Source: Opitutales bacterium (GTDB taxonomy: Bacteria > Verrucomicrobiota > Verrucomicrobiia > Opitutales > UBA2987). Taken from it: a stretch of 15,316 nt of DNA. Positions 1 to 6,634 of the stretch are shown piece by piece (within the stretch, counting starts at the first letter, position 1; each line of letters begins with the position of its first letter). The stretch lies in the NCBI GenBank assembly GCA_021772555.1, contig JAJFLT010000451.1:1-15316 (forward strand), read 5' to 3'. Under the pieces are notes generated by a model. That model was not told the origin of the DNA. It searched no databases and saw only the letters and a program-made list of their open reading frames with translations. Position numbers and translations under genes: made by a program.

Positions 1-1067
1 AAATTGGATAAAAAAGTTTTATGATTTAGAGTTTCATTTACCACATTGGTAACACCTCCTTGCCTTCCCTTGAATACAGGCGCCCCATATTTATCAATAT
101 TCCGTACAAACTGACCACTCGAAAGAAACATGGCCAATAAAGTTATAAGTAGCACGGGCCTGAATGTTTTTAAAAATCCTACCCGTTGTAGCAAGGTGAT
201 ACCAAGGAAAAGCATAGTAGGAATTCCATAAAACAAACCCGTTCCTTTGGCCATCCACAATAACCCAAGGTTGCAGCCTGTCAGACTCCATATTATCCAA
301 CCTTCAGTCTTATGATTATAATAAATAAGCGCCTGCCAAGTCAGGATGCAGAGCAGAGTAGCGGTTACCATATCATTCTTGGCATTGGATGCTTCATGAA
401 ATGCCATGGGTACGACTGAAAAAATGTAGGCGCTTAAAAACTGACCGCGACTTTTCAAACCCAACTCTTTTGCAATTAACGAGCTGGCAACAATCCCCAC
501 AATATATGCTGCCCATTGAGAAAAATTGGCCCAATGGTCACTGTTGGATAATAGAAAAAATTGCATGCCTGTGATTTCAACCAATGGCGGCATCATGTTG
601 AGCTTGTCATTGATATTATCAATAGGATTCAAACTGCCTTGCTGGAGCCAATATAGCTGCCTCGGCAAGTGATAATTAAGGACGTCGATATTGTTAGGAG
701 GTGAAAATGCCATCATTAAACCGGCGATAATAACCAGTGAAACGATCGTTAATAACAACCCTGTATTGTAACCGCCTATCTTAAAGCTGAGAAAATCGCA
801 TATCATTAAATTCGCTTTGGCTTTCCATATTTTATAAATCAGCAGCATGTTGATTGTTAAAGCTATAATAAAGGTACTCCAAAAACATATTCCATGGAAG
901 AGACTTTGTGCCTCGCTGATGATAAGCAATACGGTCAACCAAATAATACCCGCAGCTAGGGTTGAACCGCGCCATGAACGGGTAGCAAAAGGAAACCATT
1001 TGCCATTACTAATAAACAATAATGCTATTGTTAAAAAGTAGGGCAAAACTAATACAAATCCTAACAT
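1..1067 (-). CDS. Multi-pass membrane glycosyltransferase-like protein, N-terminal part (runs off left edge)
   Basis: Reading the minus strand from the ATG at 1067 gives 355 uninterrupted codons to the window edge, so the 3' end is missing. An in-frame TAG lies two codons upstream, which fixes this as the first ATG; no Shine-Dalgarno sequence is obvious. The protein is very hydrophobic, with membrane segments near residues 1-20, 37-51, 62-80, 103-121, 184-198, 234-250, 257-290 and 304-318. Between the third and fifth comes a loop with Asp128 and the run YHLPR (132-136), and later an Asn-Asp pair (231-232). Such an Asp plus YHLPR loop is typical of bacterial polytopic glycosyltransferase-like proteins (ArnT/GT39-like or GT-C fold) that use lipid-linked sugars in surface polysaccharide synthesis. 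Substrate and exact family cannot be told from this part. The gene is much more AT-rich than its neighbours. It could instead be a polysaccharide polymerase. Confidence 0.72.
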   Translation of the reverse strand, partial: MLGFVLVLPYFLTIALLFISNGKWFPFATRSWRGSTLAAGIIWLTVLLIISEAQSLFHGICFWSTFIIALTINMLLIYKIWKAKANLMICDFLSFKIGGYNTGLLLTIVSLVIIAGLMMAFSPPNNIDVLNYHLPRQLYWLQQGSLNPIDNINDKLNMMPPLVEITGMQFFLLSNSDHWANFSQWAAYIVGIVASSLIAKELGLKSRGQFLSAYIFSVVPMAFHEASNAKNDMVTATLLCILTWQALIYYNHKTEGWIIWSLTGCNLGLLWMAKGTGLFYGIPTMLFLGITLLQRVGFLKTFRPVLLITLLAMFLSSGQFVRNIDKYGAPVFKGRQGGVTNVVNETLNHKTFLSN

Positions 1068-1245
1068 TTTCTAATTATACTTTTCATTTAACCTAACTTC
1101 GACAAGATAACATCGAATAAATTTGTATTAAACGAGTAAACAGAAGATTTACGATTAAAAAGAATTTATTTTTCTTTTACGCCGTCAAAATAAACTACAT
1201 TATGAATCTTTCTATCCCCCCAATTGGCGGACGGAAGGATTTAAT
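1068..1245. other. AT-rich intergenic region between divergent genes
   Basis: This 178-bp gap separates the divergent glycosyltransferase-like gene and psd, so it should hold both promoters. It is strongly AT-rich and contains a 7-bp inverted repeat AAAAGAA/TTCTTTT around 1158-1178. I see no convincing -35/-10 pair. A good Shine-Dalgarno sequence, GGAAGGA (1233-1239), precedes psd. Confidence 0.4.
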
Positions 1246-2145
1246 ATGGATCATAATGACTCAATACAGTTTTTCAACCGTTATACCGAGCGAGTTGAGA
1301 CAGAGAAAATATATGGAGAATTCTGGCTGCGGCAGGTTTATGAAAAACCGACTGGCAGGCTGCTTCTTTCGGCAGCGGTTAAAAGGGCATGGTTTTCCCG
1401 CTTTTACGGTTGGAGAATGAACAAACCCGGCAGCCGTAAAAAAGTAGTCCCCTTTTGCCAAACCTACGGACTGGACACATCACTTTTCGAATCACCGGTT
1501 GAGCAGTACCTTACTTTCAATGATTTCTTTTCGCGTCGGCTGAATCCGCAATCGCGCCCGGTCGAACCGAGAGCAGATGCAGCCCTCTTTCCGGTGGACG
1601 GGCGGCATCTGGGTTTTCAGGATATCTCTCAAATCAATGACATATATGTCAAAGGCCAGAATTTTGATCTGCCCGCCCTTTTGCAGGATGATGTTCTGGC
1701 CCATCAGTTTCGAAACGGATCACTGGTAATATCACGTCTCTGCCCTGTTGACTGTCACCGGTTCTATTTTCCGGCCTCGGGCAATCCCGGCCAAACGAGG
1801 CTGGTCAACGGTTTCCTTTATTCTGTCAACCCTGTTGCCTTGAGAAAAAATGTCGGCATCCTGTGGGAAAACAAACGCTGCCTGACGATCATCCTAACGG
1901 AACGATTTGGCAAAGTCCTCATGATGGAAGTAGGCGCCACCTGCGTGGGAACGATCCGGCAAACCTACACTCCCGGCAAGAGTGTATCGGTAGGTTCCGA
2001 AAAAGGGTATTTTCGTTTTGGCGGCTCAATGATGATGACTTTTTTTGAAAAGGGCCGTATAAAACTGGCCGACGATCTTCTTGAAAATACCTGCCAAGGC
2101 CGCGAACTTTACGCCCATTTGTGCGATTATATGGGCTCCGCCTAA
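1246..2145 (+). CDS. psd: Phosphatidylserine decarboxylase proenzyme
   Basis: This 299-residue protein converts phosphatidylserine to phosphatidylethanolamine at the inner membrane. It is made as a proenzyme that cleaves itself before a serine, which becomes the pyruvoyl cofactor. The family signatures are present in order: DFFSRRL (93-99), PVDGR with catalytic Asp118, CPVDCHRFYFPASG with His171, YSVNPVAL (192-199), VGATCVGTI and the cleavage site GGS with Ser261. Asp118, His171 and Ser261 match the self-cleavage triad known in this family. The residue after the serine is Met, where Thr is usual (GGST). The length and the N-terminal part before DFFSRRL fit the longer proenzyme type. The ATG at 1246 has GGAAGGA six bases upstream. 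The gene stands alone on its strand and ends 9 bp before the convergent DUF192 gene; no phosphatidylserine synthase gene is in the window. Confidence 0.95.
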   Translation: MDHNDSIQFFNRYTERVETEKIYGEFWLRQVYEKPTGRLLLSAAVKRAWFSRFYGWRMNKPGSRKKVVPFCQTYGLDTSLFESPVEQYLTFNDFFSRRLNPQSRPVEPRADAALFPVDGRHLGFQDISQINDIYVKGQNFDLPALLQDDVLAHQFRNGSLVISRLCPVDCHRFYFPASGNPGQTRLVNGFLYSVNPVALRKNVGILWENKRCLTIILTERFGKVLMMEVGATCVGTIRQTYTPGKSVSVGSEKGYFRFGGSMMMTFFEKGRIKLADDLLENTCQGRELYAHLCDYMGSA

Positions 2146-2154
2146 ATTCCAACT

Positions 2155-2688
2155 TCAAAGTGAATCCGAGAGATAGTGGGAGGGTTCGAAACCTCTGGAC
2201 TGGAGCGCCTCTGACACCGCCTGTAAATCCAGTTTCGCCCCTGGTTTGACACTGTTTTGGCGGAACCACCCAGCGTTCGTTTCCAAAGCGAACTGTATTG
2301 TGTCATCTCTGGACCGGATAGAAGTCTCGTCGTGCGGATGCATGGAGCGGACTTCTCGCAAAACCCCATTGGCATCGAAAAATCCGATATCGAGGGGAAT
2401 AAAAGTATTACGCATCCAGAAACTCAGCGGCGCGGCCTGTTCATAAATAAAAAGCATTCCGCGGTTGGCGGCCATTGATTTTCGATACATCAGACCGCGT
2501 TTCATTTCCGACTCCGTAACCGCCAATTGGGCCTCAATGCGGGCCTCACCAAGGGCGATGGGAAAATAGGAATCTTTGTCTCTGGGCTGGACGGGCGCAA
2601 CCACCACCGTTTCCTCGTCCGCACAAGCGGCCAGAAGAATTAAAAAAACCGCAATTGTCACCCAACCATGAGAATGAGCTTTCATCAT
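2155..2688 (-). CDS. DUF192 family lipoprotein
   Basis: This 177-residue protein opens with a lipoprotein signal: a hydrophobic stretch (residues 10-21) ending in LAAC with Cys22, so it is probably lipidated and anchored in the envelope. The rest is one DUF192 domain, recognised by GLMYR (65-69), GMLFIY (78-83), FWMRNT followed by IPLDI (90-101), and a late Gly before the closing beta region. DUF192 is a small conserved domain found in secreted or envelope proteins of many bacteria and archaea; no biochemical role is known to me. The gene is divergent from the M24 peptidase (50 bp apart) and convergent with psd (9 bp apart), leaving no room for a terminator on that side. An alternative start at codon 2 (Met-Met) is possible. 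Confidence 0.88.
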   Translation of the reverse strand: MMKAHSHGWVTIAVFLILLAACADEETVVVAPVQPRDKDSYFPIALGEARIEAQLAVTESEMKRGLMYRKSMAANRGMLFIYEQAAPLSFWMRNTFIPLDIGFFDANGVLREVRSMHPHDETSIRSRDDTIQFALETNAGWFRQNSVKPGAKLDLQAVSEALQSRGFEPSHYLSDSL

Positions 2689-2738
2689 ACCGGGATTTCT
2701 CTAGACAAATTTAGGGGATTCACAATGCTTAAGGAGAA

Positions 2739-3887
2739 ATGGTCCGTATAAATAAGTCAAAAAAATCTTCCCTTCTTCTTTATGCAGATTCCGATATAAA
2801 TGCGGATCAGCTTTACTTCGGAAGGGTTTTCGTGCCCGATCCATTTCTCTCATTTGAGGTTGGCGGCAAAAAATATGCCATCGCCAGCTCCCTTGAAATT
2901 TCCCGTATGACAGATGAATCTTCCTTTGATGATGTTCTTTCACTGGAGGGATGGCACAAAAAAGCGGCCCGGCATTTTCGCAAAAAATCCGTCGGCGTGG
3001 CGGAAATCGTGCGCCTCGTGGCCAGGGAATACAATATTTCTGAATTTTTGGTGGCCGCCGATTTTCCAGCCGGGCTGGCCTTTAAATTGCGGGCCGCGCG
3101 CGTGCCTCTGCAAATCGCCGAAGGGCCACTTTTTTCTGGCCGTGGTATCAAGAACGAGGATGAGGCCAAGGCCATCCGGGAGGGAAATGCGGCCAGCGCA
3201 GCCGGTATTCGGGCCGCCGAAAAAATGCTGCGGGAAGCAAAGATCAAAAACGGCAAATTGATCCACGACGGTCGCCCCTTGACGAGTGAAAGAGTCCGCC
3301 AAGTCATTGAGGTCACCTGTGTGGAAAAAGGAGCCAAGACCAGCCAGACGATCGTGGCGGGCGGGGACCAGGCCTGCGATCCACATTGCCGCGGAACGGG
3401 TCCGTTGCGCGGCAACGAATTAATCATCATCGATGTTTTCCCCCGGGTGGCCCGCACGGGCTATTTTGGTGACATGACGCGCACGTTCTTAAAGGGACGC
3501 GCCAGCCCGGAGCAACGCCGTCTGGTCAACACGGTGCGCAAAGCCCAGCAAAAGGCTCTTGAAACCATCAAAGCCGGTGTTTCCGGCGCGAAGGTCCATG
3601 CTGTGGTGGAGAAACATTTTCAGGCGGCAGGTTTTCAAACGAACCTGTCCAATGGCCAACCGGAAGGATTTTTTCATGGCACGGGACATGGATTGGGACT
3701 GGAAATCCACGAAGCTCCCCGCCTGAGCCGAAACGGCGCTCGCTTGAAAGTGGGAAATGTGGTCACCGTAGAACCGGGTCTCTATTACCGGGGATTGGGC
3801 GGCTGCCGCATTGAAGACGTAGTTCTGGTCACAAAAACAGGTTACGACATGCTTTCCCGGTGTCATTATCGATGGGAGCTGCCCTGA
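2739..3887 (+). CDS. M24 family metallopeptidase (Xaa-Pro aminopeptidase-like)
   Basis: This 382-residue protein has a creatinase-like N-terminal half and a C-terminal pita-bread peptidase domain (about 135-380). The five metal ligands of the family can be placed: Asp232 (IIIDVFPR), Asp245 (GDMTRTF), His317 (HGTGHGLG), Glu345 (VTVEPGLYY) and Glu359 (RIEDVV). The conserved IHE (323-325) is also present. Members remove N-terminal residues from peptides, often before proline, and need two metal ions (often Mn or Co). There is no signal peptide, so it is probably cytoplasmic. The first two Asp ligands are 13 residues apart, against 11 in E. coli PepP. The start is slightly uncertain because the purine-rich AAGGAG (2731-2736) is only 2 bases from the ATG; no good alternative in-frame start follows closely. 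The true substrate (peptide or prolidase-type dipeptide) is unknown. Confidence 0.9.
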   Translation: MVRINKSKKSSLLLYADSDINADQLYFGRVFVPDPFLSFEVGGKKYAIASSLEISRMTDESSFDDVLSLEGWHKKAARHFRKKSVGVAEIVRLVAREYNISEFLVAADFPAGLAFKLRAARVPLQIAEGPLFSGRGIKNEDEAKAIREGNAASAAGIRAAEKMLREAKIKNGKLIHDGRPLTSERVRQVIEVTCVEKGAKTSQTIVAGGDQACDPHCRGTGPLRGNELIIIDVFPRVARTGYFGDMTRTFLKGRASPEQRRLVNTVRKAQQKALETIKAGVSGAKVHAVVEKHFQAAGFQTNLSNGQPEGFFHGTGHGLGLEIHEAPRLSRNGARLKVGNVVTVEPGLYYRGLGGCRIEDVVLVTKTGYDMLSRCHYRWELP

Positions 3888-4007
3888 CCCAAAGAAGCTC
3901 TCCGAAGGCAGAAATATGATCAATGTGGGAAACAGGTTTCGGGTGTCAGGACTCGACAAATCCTGAACACTGACACCTGCATTTCTTATTCCTTAAATTA
4001 TTCATGC
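3888..4007 (+). repeat. Intergenic palindrome, REP-like or terminator-like hairpin
   Basis: The 120-bp gap between the M24 gene and the heptose kinase gene holds an inverted repeat, GGTGTCAG (3942-3949) and CTGACACC (3970-3977). Inside it lies a second one, TCAGGA (3947-3952) with TCCTGA (3961-3966). The two stems share bases, so they form one larger imperfect hairpin or two alternatives. No long T-run follows (ATTTCTTATTCC), so it is not a classic rho-independent terminator. The palindromic form resembles REP-type extragenic elements, but only one copy is in the window. Confidence 0.45.
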
Positions 4008-4982
4008 ATGAAAACACTTCTCGATAAAATAGCCGGTTTGAAAATCCTGGTCGTCGGCGACATCATACTGGACCACTATATTTGGGGGGACGCCTCGCGC
4101 ATCTCACCCGAGGCTCCCGTACCCGTAGTCGAGGTGGACCGCGACAGCTATGTTGCCGGTGGGGCGGCCAACGTGGCCTTGAACCTGGTGGCCCTGGGCG
4201 CCAAGGCGGAACTTTGCGGGGTAACCGGCAAGGACGACGCGGGCATCATGCTGCGCGGGCTGCTGTTGGAGCATTCCGTCGCCTACGACGATGCCTTCGG
4301 CGATTACGAGATCCCCACCATACTGAAAACCCGGGTTATCGTCCGGCGGCAACAACTCTGCCGATTGGATCGGGAACGGGATGCAGACAGCTATGCTTCA
4401 ATATTAAAAGAGCATGCGTCCGAAATTTTAGCGAAAATAGAAAATCATAATGCGGTCATTTTGTCCGATTACGCCAAGGGCGCGCTGTCCAGCGAGTTGA
4501 TTGAAGAGATAAAGAATCAAGCCGCCTCTCAGGGAGCATTGGTCGCCTACGACCCCAAGCCCAAACGCCGCCTGGCCCACCGCGGCCTGGACCTTTTAAC
4601 CCCGAACCGGAGTGAATCCCTGGAATTGGCCGGGATGGAACTGGAACCACACCAACCCTATCCGTCGGAAGAGGTTTGCCGACGTATCTGGGAACTCTAC
4701 GAGCCGCGCCATTTGATCATCACATTGGGGGTTGAGGGAATGCTTCTGAGCGAGGAAGGGAAAGTATCGAAAATCATTCCCACCTATGCCCGCGAGGTAT
4801 TCGATGTTTCCGGGGCGGGAGACACCGTCATCGCTGCTTTGACGGCTTCCCTGGCGGCCGGGGCGACATTGGAGGAGGCGGCTCATTTTGCCAATACGGC
4901 GGCGGGCGTGGTAGTGGCCAAGCTAGGCACCGCGACAGTCTCCCCGGCGGAGATCCTCCTCTATGAAGCGTCCAATGAATAA
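4008..4982 (+). CDS. hldA: D-glycero-beta-D-manno-heptose-7-phosphate kinase (PfkB family)
   Basis: This 324-residue protein is a PfkB-family sugar kinase. It has the N-terminal start VVGDIILDHYIWGD (15-28), the substrate-binding GGAANVA (51-57), and the C-terminal signature DVSGAGDTV (266-274) with catalytic Asp272. The sequence RISPEAPVPVVE (31-42) is typical of the heptose kinases HldA/RfaE domain 1. The enzyme phosphorylates heptose 7-phosphate at C1, an early step in making ADP-heptose for the LPS core. The length matches the kinase domain alone; the cytidylyltransferase-like half that E. coli HldE carries is absent, so the nucleotidylyl transfer step must be encoded elsewhere. The gene overlaps the next one, the phosphatase of the following step, indicating an operon. 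No Shine-Dalgarno sequence is evident before the ATG at 4008. Confidence 0.92.
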   Translation: MKTLLDKIAGLKILVVGDIILDHYIWGDASRISPEAPVPVVEVDRDSYVAGGAANVALNLVALGAKAELCGVTGKDDAGIMLRGLLLEHSVAYDDAFGDYEIPTILKTRVIVRRQQLCRLDRERDADSYASILKEHASEILAKIENHNAVILSDYAKGALSSELIEEIKNQAASQGALVAYDPKPKRRLAHRGLDLLTPNRSESLELAGMELEPHQPYPSEEVCRRIWELYEPRHLIITLGVEGMLLSEEGKVSKIIPTYAREVFDVSGAGDTVIAALTASLAAGATLEEAAHFANTAAGVVVAKLGTATVSPAEILLYEASNE

Positions 4983-5508
4983 AGGCCTCTTTCTGGATCG
5001 AGACGGGACCATTATCCACGATAAAGATTACCTCTCCGATCCTGCGGGGGTGGAATTGATGCCGGGGGCCGGAGCCGCTTTAAAAACTGCCCTGGAGCGC
5101 GGTTACCTGCTGTTTTTACACACCAATCAAAGTGGTGTGGGCCGGGGCTGGTTCGGCATGGAAGAGGTACACGCGTGCAATCGCCGGATGCTAGAGCTGT
5201 TGGACCTTCCCGAACCAGGTTTTACGGCAATATGCATCGCCCCCGAAAATCCGAATGAACCGGCTGTCTATCGCAAGCCTTCTCCCCGTTTCATTAACGA
5301 AATGATGGTCCGGCACAATTTAAAAGCGGAAAATTGCTTCATGGCCGGAGACCGTATTGGTGATCTGCAAACCGCCGTCAATGCTGGCAGCACCCCGATA
5401 CTAGTGAAACCCCCTTCCGGCCTAACCACAGAAGAAAAAGAACTGGTAAAGCAACATCAAATCGCTGTTTGGAACGACCTTTCCGAGCTTGCAGCGCATT
5501 TACCCTGA
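4963..5508 (+). CDS. gmhB: HAD-IIIA phosphatase, probable D,D-heptose 1,7-bisphosphate phosphatase
   Basis: This 181-residue HAD phosphatase probably removes the C7 phosphate of heptose 1,7-bisphosphate, the step after the kinase encoded directly upstream. HAD motif I is FLDRDGT with nucleophile Asp12 and acid Asp14; motif II is TNQSG (54-58); motif III Lys is in YRKPSP (Lys105); motif IV is GDRIGD with Asp130 and Asp134. E. coli GmhB has a zinc loop with a CxH and a CxC pair before RKP. Here the loop is shorter and only Cys91 remains, so the zinc site appears lost. Two starts fit: ATG 4963 (20-bp overlap with hldA) and ATG 4975 (8-bp overlap, MNKGLFLDRDG). Either gives translational coupling. 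The HisB-type histidinol phosphatase relatives are an alternative, but the neighbour supports heptose. Confidence 0.85.
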   Translation: MKRPMNKGLFLDRDGTIIHDKDYLSDPAGVELMPGAGAALKTALERGYLLFLHTNQSGVGRGWFGMEEVHACNRRMLELLDLPEPGFTAICIAPENPNEPAVYRKPSPRFINEMMVRHNLKAENCFMAGDRIGDLQTAVNAGSTPILVKPPSGLTTEEKELVKQHQIAVWNDLSELAAHLP

Positions 5509-5536
5509 TCTTCTGCCCACGTTATTTTTGAATCAA

Positions 5537-6061
5537 TCAGGAGAGGATCAAAACCGATTTCGAGGCTGCCAAATCAACTCCCAAGGCATCAAGGCGAACA
5601 TTAATCTCCCACTCGATTGTCGTCCGACGGTCGCTGAGCAGGTCCATAGCGGTTTTTAGGGCACCGCCAAACTCGGATTTTAAGAAATTCGGTTCATTGA
5701 GATCCGGCACCGGGAGGACGAATTCATAACTCTCCGAGAATCCCGGGTGATAAGTTCTGCCTCCTTCTATAACGGTTTCATTCTTATATATTTCCCGTCG
5801 ACGGGTATCAGTTTTACCTGCCTCGCGGGTTCTGGTAACTTCCGATGCGATCAAGGAAGCCGTCAGCCGATTGCCCTGTATCGGCTTCTTTGCAGTCAGT
5901 TCGAATCTTCCGGTTATTTCTTCACCCAGATTAAAAGCGGTTCTGGTCATGAATATTTTAATTGAACCTCTCATAAACCGCATGACATAATAGCCCGCCA
6001 CCCCCGCGATCACTACACTGATAACCGCAATGATTAGAATTAGGGTCGTGTTATCGGTCAT
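5537..6061 (-). CDS. Membrane-anchored protein with arrestin-like (Spo0M-like) beta domain
   Basis: This 174-residue protein has one clear N-terminal membrane helix (residues 7-28, Ile/Val/Ala rich), followed by an Arg-rich stop and a soluble domain of about 145 residues. The soluble part begins GSIKIFMTRTAFNLGEEITG and continues with alternating hydrophobic strands; the pattern 'GEEITGRFEL ... KPIQGNRL.ASLIASE' resembles the N-terminal sandwich of arrestin-like and Spo0M-like proteins. That is resemblance by eye, not a confirmed match. No catalytic motif is visible. A good Shine-Dalgarno sequence (GGAGG) lies about 6 bases before the ATG at 6061. The gene is convergent with gmhB (28 bp apart) and lies 137 bp downstream of the VOC gene on the same strand. 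The function is unknown; a scaffold or adaptor role at the membrane would fit the fold. Confidence 0.72.
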   Translation of the reverse strand: MTDNTTLILIIAVISVVIAGVAGYYVMRFMRGSIKIFMTRTAFNLGEEITGRFELTAKKPIQGNRLTASLIASEVTRTREAGKTDTRRREIYKNETVIEGGRTYHPGFSESYEFVLPVPDLNEPNFLKSEFGGALKTAMDLLSDRRTTIEWEINVRLDALGVDLAASKSVLILS

Positions 6062-6198
6062 CGGTGCCTCCAGCGGTTTACCATTTTGGCAAGGTACGCC
6101 CTAGAATCTGGAAAAGGACAAAGCCGGCAATGAATCAATGCATTGACAGCGCGATTCATCAATGACCCCTTTGTATTTGGTCGGATTCGAGAGACGTC
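6062..6198 (-). other. Short intergenic gap with weak hairpin
   Basis: This 137-bp gap lies between two minus-strand genes. It contains a 7-bp inverted repeat, ATGAATC (6130-6136) and GATTCAT (6153-6159), with a palindromic CAATGCATTG (6136-6145) beginning at its inner edge. No T-run is attached on either strand, so I cannot call it a terminator. Confidence 0.3.
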
Positions 6199-6564
6199 CT
6201 AATCTTTCGCCAATTCCTGCCACATGGCGAAGACGGCGCCGGTGGGGTCTTGTACAACACCAAAACAACCGTATTCGGGGATTTCATGTTTGTCGTGCAA
6301 GACATTGCCACCCAGAGACTTTACTTTCTCGAGGCAAGCAACCAAATCGTCCACATGGATATAGGATAGCCAATGGGAGGGCACATTGGGGACCGGGTTT
6401 TTCATCATACCTCCACCGGTCCCTTCACCCACGTTGATCATGGTGTAGGTGTCTTCGCCCATCGGCATGTCTTGCAGTTCCCAGTCGAACAATTGGCCGT
6501 AAAACTCTTTCGCCTTAGCAGGGTCGGTTGTATTCAATTCCATATGACAAAAAGGGTTACTCAT
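6199..6564 (-). CDS. VOC (glyoxalase/bleomycin-resistance fold) family protein
   Basis: This 121-residue protein has the two-module VOC pattern. It begins CHMELNTTDPAKAKEFYGQLFDW (6-28) with the 'D..ka..FY..lFgW' signature of the first beta-alpha-beta module. The second module starts at SYIHVDDLVACLEKVKSLGG (67-86) and ends with DPTGAVFAMWQ (106-116), typical of the family. VOC proteins bind a metal with His/Glu side chains and act on small molecules (glyoxalases, dioxygenases, resistance proteins); His7 and Glu9 are candidate ligands, but the exact reaction cannot be assigned. No signal peptide is seen. It lies 70 bp downstream of the MocR gene on the same strand, so read-through from that gene is possible. 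The Shine-Dalgarno sequence is weak (CCGGAAAA). Confidence 0.88.
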   Translation of the reverse strand: MSNPFCHMELNTTDPAKAKEFYGQLFDWELQDMPMGEDTYTMINVGEGTGGGMMKNPVPNVPSHWLSYIHVDDLVACLEKVKSLGGNVLHDKHEIPEYGCFGVVQDPTGAVFAMWQELAKD

Positions 6565-6634
6565 GATGATTTTCCGGTTGAAATTTAATTTAATGGTTAG
6601 CTGTAACTCGATCTAGATAATGGGGAACCGTATG

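Noticed and set aside
391..440. Apparent frameshift in the glycosyltransferase-like gene near 420
   Set aside because: Recounting the A-run on the plus strand (six A after CTG) keeps the frame open to the window edge; the first reading was a miscopy.
6130..6159. ATGAATC/GATTCAT hairpin as a terminator
   Set aside because: Short AT-rich stem, 16-nt loop and no T-run on either strand.
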